From NCBI RefSeq assembly GCF_011694815.1, contig NZ_CP050177.1:4441001-4505000 (forward strand): a stretch of 64,000 bases of DNA, given 5' to 3'. Numbering within the stretch: position 1 is the first letter of the stretch; every line of letters begins with the position of its first letter. This DNA comes from Streptomyces liangshanensis (GTDB lineage: Bacteria > Actinomycetota > Actinomycetes > Streptomycetales > Streptomycetaceae). The notes beneath the pieces are model-generated. The model saw only the letters and a list, made by a program, of their open reading frames with translations. It had not been told where the DNA came from and did no database searches. Below are positions 49,498 to 58,656 of the stretch, one piece after another. Both the position numbers and the translations under genes were made by a program.

Positions 49498-49836
49498 GTG
49501 CGCCTCCTGCTCAGGCTTGGCGGGTCCCCATCCGTCCCACGTTAGCCCCTGAGGAGCGGTCTGCCGTGCCCCCGGGCGGAGGAGGAGGGGCGGGGAGGGG
49601 TCCTTCGCAAGGTCGGGCGACCGCGTTCGTGCGGTTCCGGCCGGGTCGTTCGTACGGTTCCGGCCGACGTGTTCGGGCCGTACGGGCGGGCCGTTCCGGA
49701 CGATACGGGCGGACCGCCGCGTACCGGTCGCGGCGCGGGTACGGGGACGCCGGCCGGCCTTTGTCGTACTGGACGTACGGGGATGACTCCGACAGCATCG
49801 CGTGCGTGCACCTGCGTGTACCTGTGGGAGGAACGT
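49498..49836. other. 339 bp intergenic region with direct repeats
   Basis: Holds the divergent promoters of the helicase_C_3 and HAAS-like genes. A 20 bp sequence (GTTCGTGCGGTTCCGGCCGG, near 49625) recurs with two differences 24 bp later. No other element seen; the ORFs across it are not credible. Confidence 0.5.
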
Positions 49837-51006
49837 GTGGGGATCGAGAGCGACCAGCTCGTCTACGACTACCTGAGCCGGGTCGGTGACGCGGCGCGCC
49901 AGCAGCAGCTGGCGTCCGGGGACCGGATGAGACTGGTCTCGACGCTGCGCAACGAGATCGACCGGCAGCGCGGGAAGTCGGGGGGCGACAGCCCGGCGGC
50001 GGTACGGCGCATCCTCGGCCGCCTCGGGGAGCCGAACGCGGTGGTGCGGGCGGCGTCGAGCGGCGGCCCGGGCGCGTCGGCAGGGTCGGGCGACCCCGGC
50101 GGCTACGCGCCCCCACCGTCCCCTCCCCCGCCCGCTTCCCCATCCCCATCCCCGTCCTCGTCGTCGTCGCCGGGTCCGGTCGTGCCGGGGCAGCGGGGCC
50201 GGCGGGGCGGCGGTTGGCTGAGCAAGGCGGGCCGGTCCGGCCGGGGCGACCGGGGCGACAAGGCCGCGGGTACGGACGCGGGCGCCCAGATCCCCCACCA
50301 GGCGTCGGGACCGTCCGGGGCGTCGGCTGTTCCCGGGCCTCGGGGGCCGCATCTGGCCGGGATGGACGAGGTGGGGTCCGCGAACGGCAGGACCGACTGG
50401 TGGCGCGTCGAGCCGGGGCCGATGGGCAACGGGCCGACGGGCGGCGGGATCGGCGTGCCGGGCTTCGTGGGCGGGGTGGAGCTCCCCGAGATACTGGTCC
50501 CGCCGCCCGACCCGGCCAAGAAGGCGGGGGCCGCGGGCGACGGCGACGAGGCGGTCGAGGCCGGCTCGGCGGGCCGCCGCGCGTGGCGGGCGTTGTGGCG
50601 GCGGCGCGGCGCGGACGAGGCCGTCGGGGAGGCCGAGGAGGCCGAGGTCGTGGTGGCCGCCCGGCCCGTCCGCCTCTCCCACCCCCTGCTGCTCCTCGCC
50701 GCCGGGCTGCTGGTGGTGGGCGCGTTCCTGGGCTCGTGGCTGGCCCTGGCGGGCGGCTGGCTCCTGGCATACGCGTCGCGCGCGCTCCCCCGGGCGGCGG
50801 CGAAGTGGGCGGTCTTCGGCCTGCCGGGCGTCTCGGTGGCCGGCGGCCTGATCTGGCTGTGGGGCCGCGCCAACGACCGCTGGGGCGAGGCGATCCCCGA
50901 GGGAGGCTGGAACGCCGCGATAGCGGACACGGCCCCAGCGGTGATACGCACAGCGGCGATCGCCTCGGCCCTGTACCTCCTGTGGCGCTCCCGCAGACAG
51001 ACGTGA
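49837..51006 (+). CDS. HAAS-like signalling membrane protein
   Basis: 389 residues. The N-terminus (DQLVYDYLSRVGDAARQQQLASGDRMRLVSTLRNEIDRQR...AVRRILGRLGEPNAVVRAA) is a HAAS-type helical module, often coupled to PadR regulators or membrane domains. A long Ser/Pro/Gly-rich linker follows, then near 285-385 at least three membrane helices (PLLLLAAGLLVVGAFLGSWLAL, WAVFGLPGVSVAGGLIWLW, AVIRTAAIASALYLL). GTG 49837 is preceded by GGGAGGAAC. A second GTG overlaps at 49835, out of frame. Function unknown; no PadR gene is close. Confidence 0.8.
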   Translation: MGIESDQLVYDYLSRVGDAARQQQLASGDRMRLVSTLRNEIDRQRGKSGGDSPAAVRRILGRLGEPNAVVRAASSGGPGASAGSGDPGGYAPPPSPPPPASPSPSPSSSSSPGPVVPGQRGRRGGGWLSKAGRSGRGDRGDKAAGTDAGAQIPHQASGPSGASAVPGPRGPHLAGMDEVGSANGRTDWWRVEPGPMGNGPTGGGIGVPGFVGGVELPEILVPPPDPAKKAGAAGDGDEAVEAGSAGRRAWRALWRRRGADEAVGEAEEAEVVVAARPVRLSHPLLLLAAGLLVVGAFLGSWLALAGGWLLAYASRALPRAAAKWAVFGLPGVSVAGGLIWLWGRANDRWGEAIPEGGWNAAIADTAPAVIRTAAIASALYLLWRSRRQT

Positions 51007-51087
51007 GCTTCACGGCACGGCCCCGGCGGTAGGGCACCCTGCGACAAGGCACCGGCGCCGCAGCCCCCGTACCGCGAGACCGCGTGC

Positions 51088-51815
51088 CCGCGGACCTCGC
51101 CGCCGCGCGGCGGTACTCGCCGGCTAGCGAGGCCGCAGGCCCGGCGACCCGCAGGCCCGCGAACCTCGCGGCCCGCCGCGCGGCGGTTACTCACCGGTCC
51201 GCGAGGCCGCGCGCCCGCTGGCCCGCAGATTCGCGAGACTGCGGAACCGCGAACCTCGCCCCTGCCGCGCAGCGGTTACCCGCCAGTCCGCGAGGCCGCG
51301 TGCCCGCAGGTCCGCGAGACCGCGAACCTCACCCCCCGCCGGCCAGCGCGACCGCGTGCCCGCAGGTCCGCGAAACCACGGACCTCGCCACCCGCCGCGC
51401 GGCGGTTACCCCGCCGGCCCATGGGACCGCGCGCCCGCGTGCCCGCTGGCCCGCGGATCCGCGCGACCGCGGAACCGCGAACCTCGCCGCCTGCCGCGCA
51501 GCGGTTACCCGCCAGCCCGTGGGGCCGCGTGCCCGCAGATCCGCGAGAGCGGTTACCCGCAGCTAGCGCGACCGCAGGCCCGCAGGGCCGCGAATTTCGC
51601 CGCCCGCCGCGCGGCGGTTACTCGCCGGCCCGCGAGGCCGCGCGCCCGCGTGCCCGCCGACCCGCGAGACCGCAGACCCGCGAACCTCGCCGCCCGCCGC
51701 GCAGCGGTTACCCGCCGCGGCCAGCGCGATCGCCAGCCAGCGCGACCGCAGGCCCGCAGGCCCGCAGGCCCGCCGCCCCGCGAACCTCACCCCCGCCGCG
51801 CGACGGTTACCGGCC
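51088..51815. repeat. degenerate GC-rich tandem repeat (minisatellite), about nine units
   Basis: Units of 57-115 bp begin with GCGAACCTCGCCGCC (or close variants such as GCGAATTTCGCC, CGGACCTCGCC) and contain the palindromic core CCGCCGCGCGGCGG followed by TTAC(T/C)CGCC, then a run of GCCCGCAGGCCCGC-like sequence. Starts near 51090, 51160, 51250, 51322, 51380, 51476, 51591, 51681 and 51779. The last unit runs into the stop codon of the imine-reductase-like gene (its TAA is the TTA of CGGTTAC). Unit lengths vary and are not multiples of three, so this is not coding. Confidence 0.85.
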
Positions 51816-52691
51816 GGCCGTCGGGTTTCGCAGGACCTCGATCACGCTCGCGTAGCTGTCGGACCCGTGGCCCGCGGTCCTCGCCCGCTCCATGGTGGCC
51901 TTCAGCAGTTCCGGCAGGCCGTTGTCCACGCCCCGGGCGGCCGCGGCGTGGATCAGGTGGTCGACGGCCGCGATCTGTACGTCGACGGTGGCGTCGTCCC
52001 CCGGATAGTGCCCGGCGTCCACCTGGGACGCGTACGTGGTCAGGAATCCGGACACCGTGCTCAGCCAGCGGACCGCCAGCGGCGTGAAGGCCGTGGCCGG
52101 CGTCTTCTCCGCGCCGACCAGCGCGGTGCCGTGCAGCCAGCCGGTCATGGCGGACCACATGAGGCCGAGCAGGGCGGCGTCGTGCAGGGAGGCCGTACCG
52201 GCGTCGGCGCCCAGGTACAGGGGATCGCCCAGGGCCGTCAGGGCCGGACGGTGGGTGTCGAAGACGGCGCGCGACCCGCTGTACAGGAACATCACCTCCG
52301 CGTTGCCCACGCCCGGCGGGGTGGTCATGGCGGCGCCGTCGAGGAAGTCCGCGCCGTGCGACCGGGCCCACGCGAGGTTCTCCTGAGCCTGCTCCGGCGT
52401 GCCGGAGGTGAGGTTGACCAGGGACTTCCCGGCGAGGGACCCGGTCAGCGGGTCCAGGACGGCGCGCAGCGCCTCGTGGTCCCGTACGCAGGCGACGACG
52501 AGCGGGCTCGCGGCGATCGCCTCCTCGGGTGTCGCCGCCAGGCGGGCCCCCCGGTCGGTCAGCGGCCGGGCCTTGTGCGGCGACCGGTTCCACACGGTGG
52601 TCGGATGGCCGCCGTCCAGTAACGCGGCGGCCAGTGCCGAGCCCATCGAGCCCAGTCCGACGACGCTCACGGCTCGGTGATCGGAATGCAT
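51807..52691 (-). CDS. NAD(P)-binding imine-reductase-like oxidoreductase
   Basis: 294 residues of the 6-phosphogluconate-dehydrogenase/beta-hydroxyacid-dehydrogenase superfamily, closest in look to imine reductases. Rossmann motif VSVVGLGSMGSALAAALLDGGHPTTVWNRSPHKA near the start (NADP-type NRS after beta2), LVNLTSGTPEQAQ, FLDGAAMTTPPGVG, and a helical C-terminal dimerisation domain (ALLGLMWSAMTGWLHGTALVG). The catalytic Asp/Tyr of IREDs cannot be assigned by eye. ATG 52691 is fixed by AAGGGAG. It diverges from a GlxA-type regulator that probably controls it. Confidence 0.88.
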   Translation of the reverse strand: MHSDHRAVSVVGLGSMGSALAAALLDGGHPTTVWNRSPHKARPLTDRGARLAATPEEAIAASPLVVACVRDHEALRAVLDPLTGSLAGKSLVNLTSGTPEQAQENLAWARSHGADFLDGAAMTTPPGVGNAEVMFLYSGSRAVFDTHRPALTALGDPLYLGADAGTASLHDAALLGLMWSAMTGWLHGTALVGAEKTPATAFTPLAVRWLSTVSGFLTTYASQVDAGHYPGDDATVDVQIAAVDHLIHAAAARGVDNGLPELLKATMERARTAGHGSDSYASVIEVLRNPTAGR

Positions 52692-52816
52692 GCCACAACT
52701 CCCTTGTACGTGCGTCCGTGACGGTTGATCACGTACCGCCACGCTCGCAGGGTGGGGCGGCCGGAAACAGTGACACCGATGACGGCCACCGCCGAATTCG
52801 TGCCAGACTCCGGCGC

Positions 52817-53812
52817 GTGAGCGCTGGGTCCGTCGCCGTGGCCGTGATCGAGGACGTCCGGGTTCTCTCCTGGGACCTGTACGAGCTGAGCATCCCCTGC
52901 ACCGTCTTCGGGAAGCCGCAGCCCGACCTGGCCGACACCTGGTACGACCTGCGGCTGTGCGGAGGCGGCGACCCGCCGGAGGACGGCACCCCGGCCGGTG
53001 CCGGGATCGCGCTGCGGACCCCCTACGGGCTCGCGGACCTCGTCGGCGCCGACACGGTTGTCGTGCCCTCGGTGCCCGACTCCTGCGTGGAGGACGGCAG
53101 ACCGCTGCCCCGGGCGCTGATCGAGGCCCTGCGCGACGCCAGTGACGCGGGGGCCCGCATGGTCTCCCTGTGCACCGGCGCCTTCGCCCTCGCCGAGGCG
53201 GGGCTGCTCGACGGACGCCGTGCCACGGCCCATTGGATGCACACGGCCCAACTGGCCGAGCGCTACCCGAAGGTGCAGGTCGACGACTCGGTGCTGTACG
53301 TGGACGACGGGGACGTGCTCACGAGCGCCGGGCTGAGCGCCGGGCTCGACCTCTGCCTCCATCTGGTACGCCGGGACCTCGGCGCCCACGTCGCCAACCA
53401 GCTGGCCCGCCGGATGGTGGTGCCCGCCCACCGGACCGGCGGCCAGGCGCAGTTCATCGACCTGTCCGTCCCGCCGAGCGACGACCAGGGACTGGGCCAC
53501 GTACTGGACTGGGCCCGGGCCCGCCTCGACCAGCCCCTGACCGTCGAGGACCTTGCGCGGCGGGCCGCGATGAGCCGGCGGACGTTCTACCGGCGGATCC
53601 GGGCGGCCACCGGGACGACCCCGCTCCAGTGGCTCCTGAACCAGCGCCTGGCGCGCGCCCAGGGCCTGCTGGAGTCGACGGACCTGCCGGTCGAGAAGGT
53701 CGGGGAGCTGAGCGGCCTGGGCACGGCCAACAACCTCCGCCACCACTTCCTCAAACAGCTCGGGGTGTCGCCGGCCGACTACCGCCGCGCCTTCCCCCGG
53801 ACGACCCCCTAG
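52817..53812 (+). CDS. GlxA-type AraC-family regulator with DJ-1/PfpI-like domain
   Basis: 331 residues: N-terminal DJ-1/PfpI-like amidotransferase-fold domain (about 1-190; [37 protein letters not shown], with a Cys in the nucleophile-elbow position) and a C-terminal AraC double helix-turn-helix (about 225-325; [74 protein letters not shown]). The GTG start is at 52817. It is divergent from the imine-reductase-like gene with a 125 bp shared promoter. Its TAG stop overlaps the TAG of the convergent ABC gene in the single tetramer CTAG. Confidence 0.9.
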   Translation: MSAGSVAVAVIEDVRVLSWDLYELSIPCTVFGKPQPDLADTWYDLRLCGGGDPPEDGTPAGAGIALRTPYGLADLVGADTVVVPSVPDSCVEDGRPLPRALIEALRDASDAGARMVSLCTGAFALAEAGLLDGRRATAHWMHTAQLAERYPKVQVDDSVLYVDDGDVLTSAGLSAGLDLCLHLVRRDLGAHVANQLARRMVVPAHRTGGQAQFIDLSVPPSDDQGLGHVLDWARARLDQPLTVEDLARRAAMSRRTFYRRIRAATGTTPLQWLLNQRLARAQGLLESTDLPVEKVGELSGLGTANNLRHHFLKQLGVSPADYRRAFPRTTP

Positions 53813-54747
53813 CCCTCCACGCGGTCCGGGCTCTCCACGTGGTCCGGGCTCTCCACCGGGTCCGGATCCTCCACGCGGTCCCGATCCGCCGCCCGATCCG
53901 GCCCCTCCGCCCGGTCCGAACCCTCCGCTCGATCCGAACCCGCCACCCCGCCCAACCCCTCCGGCCGGTACGGCGCCCCCGGGACCACCAGGGGTGAGCC
54001 CGTCACCGGGTCCGGGACCACCACCGACTCCAGGCCGAAGACCTCCCGTACCAGCTCCGCCGTCACCACCTCGCCGGGCTCGCCCTCCGCCACGACCCGG
54101 CCCGCCTTCATCGCGACGAGGTGATCCGCGTACCGGGCCGCCTGGTTGAGGTCGTGCAGGACGATCACGACCGTGCGGCCCTGCTCGTGGTTCAGGCGGC
54201 GCACCAGGTCCAGCACCTCCACCTGGTGCGCGATGTCCAGGAACGTCGTCGGCTCGTCCAGGAGCAGCAGGTCCGTCTCCTGCGCCAGCGCCATCGCGAT
54301 CCACACCCGCTGCCGCTGGCCGCCCGACAGCTCGTCCACCGACCGGTCCGCGAGGGCCGTCACGTCCGTACGCTCCATCGCGTCCGTCACCGCGCGCTCG
54401 TCCGCGTCCGACCACTGCCGCCACCAGCTCTGGTGCGGCTGCCGGCCGCGCGACACCAGGTCCGCGACCGTGATCGCCTCCGGCGCGACCGGCGACTGCG
54501 GCAGCAGGCCGATCGACTGCGCGATCCGCTTCGTCGGGATCCGCGACAGCTCCTCGCCGTCCAGCAGCACCGCCCCGCCCCGGGGCTTCAGCAGCCGCCC
54601 CAGCGCCCGCAGCGTCGTGGACTTGCCGCACGCGTTCGGGCCGACGATCACCGTCACCCGCCCGTCGGGGACGGCGAGTTCCAGCTCGTGGACGACCGTG
54701 CGGTCCTCGTACGCGAGTGTCAGATCCCTGGCGACGAGCCTGCTCAT
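53809..54747 (-). CDS. iron-siderophore ABC transporter ATP-binding protein
   Basis: FepC/FecE-like ATPase that powers the two permeases upstream. Walker [11 protein letters not shown] (36-44), Q-loop LLPQSP, signature LSGGQRQR, Walker [13 protein letters not shown], and switch His [14 protein letters not shown]. At 312 residues it is 40-50 longer than usual, because of an acidic C-terminal tail made of imperfect 6-residue repeats ([30 protein letters not shown]). The ATG overlaps the permease stop (ATGA). The last gene of a three-gene operon. Confidence 0.93.
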   Translation of the reverse strand: MSRLVARDLTLAYEDRTVVHELELAVPDGRVTVIVGPNACGKSTTLRALGRLLKPRGGAVLLDGEELSRIPTKRIAQSIGLLPQSPVAPEAITVADLVSRGRQPHQSWWRQWSDADERAVTDAMERTDVTALADRSVDELSGGQRQRVWIAMALAQETDLLLLDEPTTFLDIAHQVEVLDLVRRLNHEQGRTVVIVLHDLNQAARYADHLVAMKAGRVVAEGEPGEVVTAELVREVFGLESVVVPDPVTGSPLVVPGAPYRPEGLGGVAGSDRAEGSDRAEGPDRAADRDRVEDPDPVESPDHVESPDRVEG

Positions 54748-55829
54748 GCGGTGCCTCCTGCGGTACGGCTTCGAACGATCAACCAGATCAAGTACGGCGC
54801 GCCCACCGCCGCCGTCAGCACCCCCACCGGCAGCTCCGTCGGCGAGAACAGCTTCCTCGCCAGCAGGTCCGCCAGGACCACGATCACCGCGCCCAGCAGC
54901 GCCGAGCACAGCAGCGGGATCTGCGCGGTCCGGGTCATCCGCCGTGCGATCTGCGGCGCCAGCAGCGCCACGAAGTCCACCGGCCCCGCCGCCCCCGTCG
55001 CCACCGACGCCAGGACCACGCCCAGCAGCACCAGGCCCAGCCGGGTGCCCCCGAGCCGTACCCCCAGCGCCGTCGCCGTGTCGTCGTCCAGGGACACCGA
55101 CCGCTGCGCGTACGCCGCCCACGCCACCGCGGGCACCAGCGCCAGCAGGGTCCAGCCCAGCGGCGTGGCCTCCTCCCAGCCGCGCCCGTTGAGCGAACCG
55201 GTCATCCACACCTGCGCCTGCTGGGCGACCAGGTAGTCGCCCTTCGTCAGGAACAGGCTCGTCACCGACCGCAGCGCGATCGCGAACCCGATGCCGATCA
55301 GCACGAAGCGCGTCGCGTGCAGACCACCGCGCCACGCGAACACGTACACCAGCGCGGCCGCCGCGATCCCGCCCGCGACCGACAGGTACGGCAGGGCCGT
55401 GTACGACGTGACGCCGAACGTCATCGCCCCGACCGTGAGCGCCCCCGCGCCCTGGCTGATGCCGATGATGTCCGGGCTGGCCAGCGGGTTGCGGGCGACG
55501 GTCTGGATCAGCGCCCCCGCGACCCCGAACGCCAGCCCCACGAACAGCCCGACGACCATGCGCGGCAGCCGCAGCGTCCCGACCACCAGCTCGTCGGGCG
55601 ACGGCTGCCCGAGGATCACCTTCAGGACCTCGGAGGGCGGTACGAAGCTCTCGCCCACGCTCAGGTACGCCACGCACACCGCCGCCAGCAGCACGGCGAG
55701 CCCCGCGGCCGCCGCGCACGCGCGCCGGTGCAGCAGGAACGAGCCGCGCCCGGCCCGTACGACCACGTACCCCTCCGGGCGCACGCCTCCCGCCCGGGGG
55801 CGGGCCTTCTCCCCGACGACCGTCGTCAT
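54744..55829 (-). CDS. FecCD-family siderophore permease (second)
   Basis: 361-residue inner-membrane permease, about ten helices, with the FecCD landmarks [49 protein letters not shown] and [17 protein letters not shown] (the ATPase-coupling EAA-like loop region). A Gly/Arg-rich cytoplasmic N-terminus precedes TM1. Four-base ATGA overlaps at both ends show tight translational coupling within the operon. Confidence 0.95.
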   Translation of the reverse strand: MTTVVGEKARPRAGGVRPEGYVVVRAGRGSFLLHRRACAAAAGLAVLLAAVCVAYLSVGESFVPPSEVLKVILGQPSPDELVVGTLRLPRMVVGLFVGLAFGVAGALIQTVARNPLASPDIIGISQGAGALTVGAMTFGVTSYTALPYLSVAGGIAAAALVYVFAWRGGLHATRFVLIGIGFAIALRSVTSLFLTKGDYLVAQQAQVWMTGSLNGRGWEEATPLGWTLLALVPAVAWAAYAQRSVSLDDDTATALGVRLGGTRLGLVLLGVVLASVATGAAGPVDFVALLAPQIARRMTRTAQIPLLCSALLGAVIVVLADLLARKLFSPTELPVGVLTAAVGAPYLIWLIVRSRTAGGTA

Positions 55830-56860
55830 GCCGGCACCGCCTTCCGGCGTACGAGAGCGACCAGGAACGGCACCCCGAGCAGCGCCGTCATCACCCCGGC
55901 CGGGACCTCGCCCGGCGGGAAGACGATCCGCCCGATCACGTCCGACACCAGCAGCATCACCGGGCCGATCAGCGCGGCCATCGGCAGCAGCCAGCGGTGG
56001 TCGGTCCCGACGATCGCGCGGGCGATGTGCGGTACGGCGAGGCCGACGAACGCGATCGGGCCGGCCGCCGCCACCCCCGCGCCGGTGAGCACGGTCGCGC
56101 CGAGCCCGCCCAGGATCCGTACCGCCGCGACGTTCTGGCCCAGGCCCTTCGCCACGTCCTCGCCCAACGCCAGCGCGTCCAGGCCCCGGGCCACCGAGAA
56201 CACCAGCACCGCGCCCAGCAGCAGGAACGGCCAGATCTGGTTCACCACGTGGGTGTCGCGGCCCGCGATCGACCCGACCTGCCAGAAGCGGAACTCGTCC
56301 AGCGTCGACGCGTCCGTGGTCAGCACCCCCTGCGTCACCGACGCCAGCAGCGCGTTGATCGCGGCGCCGCCGAGCGCGAGCTTGACCGGGGTGGCCCCGC
56401 CCCGGCCGCTGGACGCGATCGCGTACACCGCCACCGACGCCACCGCCGCGCCCGCGAAGGCGAACCAGACGTACCCCGACAGGGTGTGGACGCCGAGGAC
56501 GGAGATGGCCAGGACCACGGCCACCGAGGAGCCCTGGCTGATCCCGAGGATGCCGGGGTCGGCGATCGGGTTGCGGGTGATGCCCTGGAAGGTGGTGCCC
56601 GCGAGGGCGAGCGCCGCCCCCACCATCAGCCCGATGAGCGTGCGCGGCACCCGCAGGTGCCGTACGACCTCGGCGTCGTCGCTGTGCCCGCCGTGCAGCA
56701 GCGCGTCGAACACGACGGAGGGGGCGACGGCGCGCGCGCCCACCGCGAGGCTCAGCAGGACCGCGAGGAGCAGCGCGACGACGGCGGCGGCCGTCCAGCC
56801 GGTACGGCGGGCGGCCAGAGCGCGTCTGGTACGGGGGATCGGCGGGGCGGCGGCCGGCAT
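55826..56860 (-). CDS. FecCD-family siderophore permease (first)
   Basis: 344-residue permease forming a heterodimer with the next gene product: [51 protein letters not shown] and [20 protein letters not shown] 56860 is used; a TTG at 56869 also gives an in-frame start. An iron box lies about 35-50 bp upstream, so the operon should be repressed by DmdR/IdeR-type regulators when iron is ample. No siderophore-binding lipoprotein adjoins; it must be encoded elsewhere. Confidence 0.95.
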   Translation of the reverse strand: MPAAAPPIPRTRRALAARRTGWTAAAVVALLLAVLLSLAVGARAVAPSVVFDALLHGGHSDDAEVVRHLRVPRTLIGLMVGAALALAGTTFQGITRNPIADPGILGISQGSSVAVVLAISVLGVHTLSGYVWFAFAGAAVASVAVYAIASSGRGGATPVKLALGGAAINALLASVTQGVLTTDASTLDEFRFWQVGSIAGRDTHVVNQIWPFLLLGAVLVFSVARGLDALALGEDVAKGLGQNVAAVRILGGLGATVLTGAGVAAAGPIAFVGLAVPHIARAIVGTDHRWLLPMAALIGPVMLLVSDVIGRIVFPPGEVPAGVMTALLGVPFLVALVRRKAVPA

Positions 56861-56892
56861 GGGAACCAATCGGGGCTGGGGTGGGGCGCAAG

Positions 56893-56911
56893 GATGGTTA
56901 GGCTTGGCTAA
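56893..56911. promoter_or_regulatory. iron box (DmdR1/IdeR-type operator)
   Basis: On the minus strand TTAGCCAAGCCTAACCATC matches TTAGGTTAGCCTAACCTAA at 13 of 19 positions, with the AGCCTAACC half intact. It lies 33 bp upstream of the first permease ATG. Confidence 0.7.
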
Positions 56912-57037
56912 GTGGCCCGGCTCAGTCTAAGCAGCCCTTTCCGGCCACCGACGGCCGGGGACGGGCAGCGGCGGGACGGGGGACGTACCGGGGACGGCCG
57001 CCGGCGGCCCCGCACTGCCGGGCACGGCCCGGGCACA

Positions 57038-57742
57038 ATGGCACCCATGGCCTCCCTCACCCCGTCCGCCCCGTCGCGGTCCACCCCGTCGCGCGCGCTC
57101 ACCGTCGGCTTCGACCTCGACATGACCCTGATCGACTCACGGCCCGGCATCCGCGCCGCCTTCCTGGCGCTCTCCGCCGAGACGGGCGTCCCGATCGACG
57201 CCGACCTCGCCGTCACCCGGCTCGGGCCGCCGCTCGACCGGGAGCTGGCGCACTGGTTCCCCGAGGACCGGATCGCCGAAGTGGGCGACCGCTACCGCGA
57301 GATGTACCCCGCCTACGCCATCACGCCCTCCACGGCGCTGCCCGGCGCGCGGGAGGCCGTCGCCGCCGTCCGGGCGTCGGGAGGCCGGGTGATCGTCGTC
57401 ACCGCGAAGTACGAGCCGAACGCGAAGCTCCACCTCGCGCACCTCGGCATCGAACCGGACGACGTCATCGGGTCGCTGTGGGCGGAGGGCAAGGCGGAGG
57501 CGCTGCGCGCGCACGGGGCGTCGGCCTACGTGGGCGACCACACCGGGGACGTCCGCGGGGCGCGGGCGGCGGGCGCGCTCTCCGTCGCCGTACCGACCGG
57601 GCCGTGCGACGAGGCGGAGCTGCTCGCGGCGGGGGCGGACGTGGTCCTGCCGGACCTCACGGCGTTCCCCGCGTGGGTGCGTGCCTACGCGGCCGGGGTG
57701 GCCGGGGCCGACGCGGAGTCGGAAGCCGCCGACCTGGCCTGA
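57038..57742 (+). CDS. HAD-family phosphatase (phosphoglycolate-phosphatase-like)
   Basis: 234 residues. Motif I FDLDMTLIDSRPGI, motif II VIVVTAKYEPNAK, motif III region LWAEGKAEALRAHG and motif IV YVGDHTGDVRGARAAGA, with a C1 cap domain between (DADLAVTRLGPPLDREL). It resembles Gph/PpaX-like phosphatases; the substrate is unknown. A second ATG three codons on (57047) is equally likely. Its 3' end overlaps the convergent gene at 57685 by 58 bp. Confidence 0.87.
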   Translation: MAPMASLTPSAPSRSTPSRALTVGFDLDMTLIDSRPGIRAAFLALSAETGVPIDADLAVTRLGPPLDRELAHWFPEDRIAEVGDRYREMYPAYAITPSTALPGAREAVAAVRASGGRVIVVTAKYEPNAKLHLAHLGIEPDDVIGSLWAEGKAEALRAHGASAYVGDHTGDVRGARAAGALSVAVPTGPCDEAELLAAGADVVLPDLTAFPAWVRAYAAGVAGADAESEAADLA

Positions 57743-58017
57743 GCCGCCGACTTGGCCTGACGGCGCTGGGCCGCCACCGAACGCAGCACCCCGGCGGCCG
57801 CGACGAGGAACCCGACCCCCATCAGCATGCTGACGAGGTACGCGACGGTCGGGAACGGACGCGTGCCGAAGAACAGGGGCGCCACGGTGACCAGGGTGGC
57901 CACGGCGCCGACGATGAAGACGAGCGCGCCGATCCGGACGAGTCCGTCGCCGGGTCCGGGCTCGTCCGCCGTGCGGGGCGCGGGAGCGGCCGTGCGGGGT
58001 GCAGGAGTAGCAGTCAC
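57685..58017 (-). CDS. small two-helix membrane protein
   Basis: 110 residues. An Ala/Pro/Thr-rich N-terminus, two hydrophobic helices (LVRIGALVFIVGAVATLVTVAPLFF; VAYLVSMLMGVGFLVAAAGVL) and a polar Ala/Gln/Ser tail. No known motif. The GTG at 58017 was chosen; a longer frame to 58095 enters the promoter of the cold-shock gene. It overlaps the 3' end of the HAD gene on the opposite strand. Confidence 0.75.
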   Translation of the reverse strand: MTATPAPRTAAPAPRTADEPGPGDGLVRIGALVFIVGAVATLVTVAPLFFGTRPFPTVAYLVSMLMGVGFLVAAAGVLRSVAAQRRQAKSAAQARSAASDSASAPATPAA

Positions 58018-58242
58018 GCCACCAGGGTAGTTCCCTGCGGAACAGGAGCTGACAGGAACCGACCGGCAACGTCTTGTCACCGGCGCCTGGACCATTAGCC
58101 TTGGGGGTGGCGGGTCAGGCGACCCGCTGTAGTGCTATCCGGAGCCGTTTCGGACCCGTTGCGGAGCCGTTCCGGACCCGGATCAGACCTGATTTCCTTC
58201 GCGCGCGGCAGCGCACCGATGAGTACGAGGACGAGGACAGAC

Positions 58243-58626
58243 GTGCCTACCGGCAAGGTGAAGTGGTTCAACAGCGAGAAGGGCTTCGGCTTTCTCTCCC
58301 GTGACGACGGCGGCGACGTCTTCGTCCACTCGTCGGTCCTCCCTGCCGGAGTCGACGTACTCAAGCCAGGCCAGCGCGTGGAGTTCGGGGTCGTCGCCGG
58401 TCAACGCGGGGACCAGGCACTGTCGGTGACGGTTCTCGACCCGACGCCCTCGGTGGCCGCCGCCCAGCGCCGCAAGCCCGACGAACTGGCCTCGATCGTC
58501 CAGGACCTGACGACGCTCCTGGAGAACATCACCCCGATGCTGGAGCGCGGCCGCTACCCCGACAAGGCCAACGGGTCGAAGATCGCGGGCCTGTTGCGCG
58601 CGGTGGCGGACCAACTGGACGTCTGA
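58243..58626 (+). CDS. cold-shock domain protein with C-terminal extension, 127 aa
   Basis: The first 65 residues are a Csp domain (TGKVKWFNSEKGFGFLSRDDGGDVFVHSSVL with RNP1 KGFGFL and RNP2 VFVHSS). Residues 66-127 are an extra helical region (KPDELASIVQDLTTLLENITPMLERGRYPDKANGSKIAGLLRAVADQLDV) not found in ordinary Csp proteins, possibly for dimerisation or protein contact. This type is conserved in streptomycetes. The GTG at 58243 has GAGGACAGAC before it. It faces mqnD convergently. Confidence 0.93.
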   Translation: MPTGKVKWFNSEKGFGFLSRDDGGDVFVHSSVLPAGVDVLKPGQRVEFGVVAGQRGDQALSVTVLDPTPSVAAAQRRKPDELASIVQDLTTLLENITPMLERGRYPDKANGSKIAGLLRAVADQLDV

Positions 58627-58656
58627 CGGCGGGGAGCACGGGGCCGGACCACCGGC

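Noticed and set aside
51084..52087. Long plus-strand ORFs through the tandem repeat (Arg/Ala/Pro-rich)
   Set aside because: Repeat units are not multiples of three and the frames shift between units; open frames are a by-product of extreme GC content.
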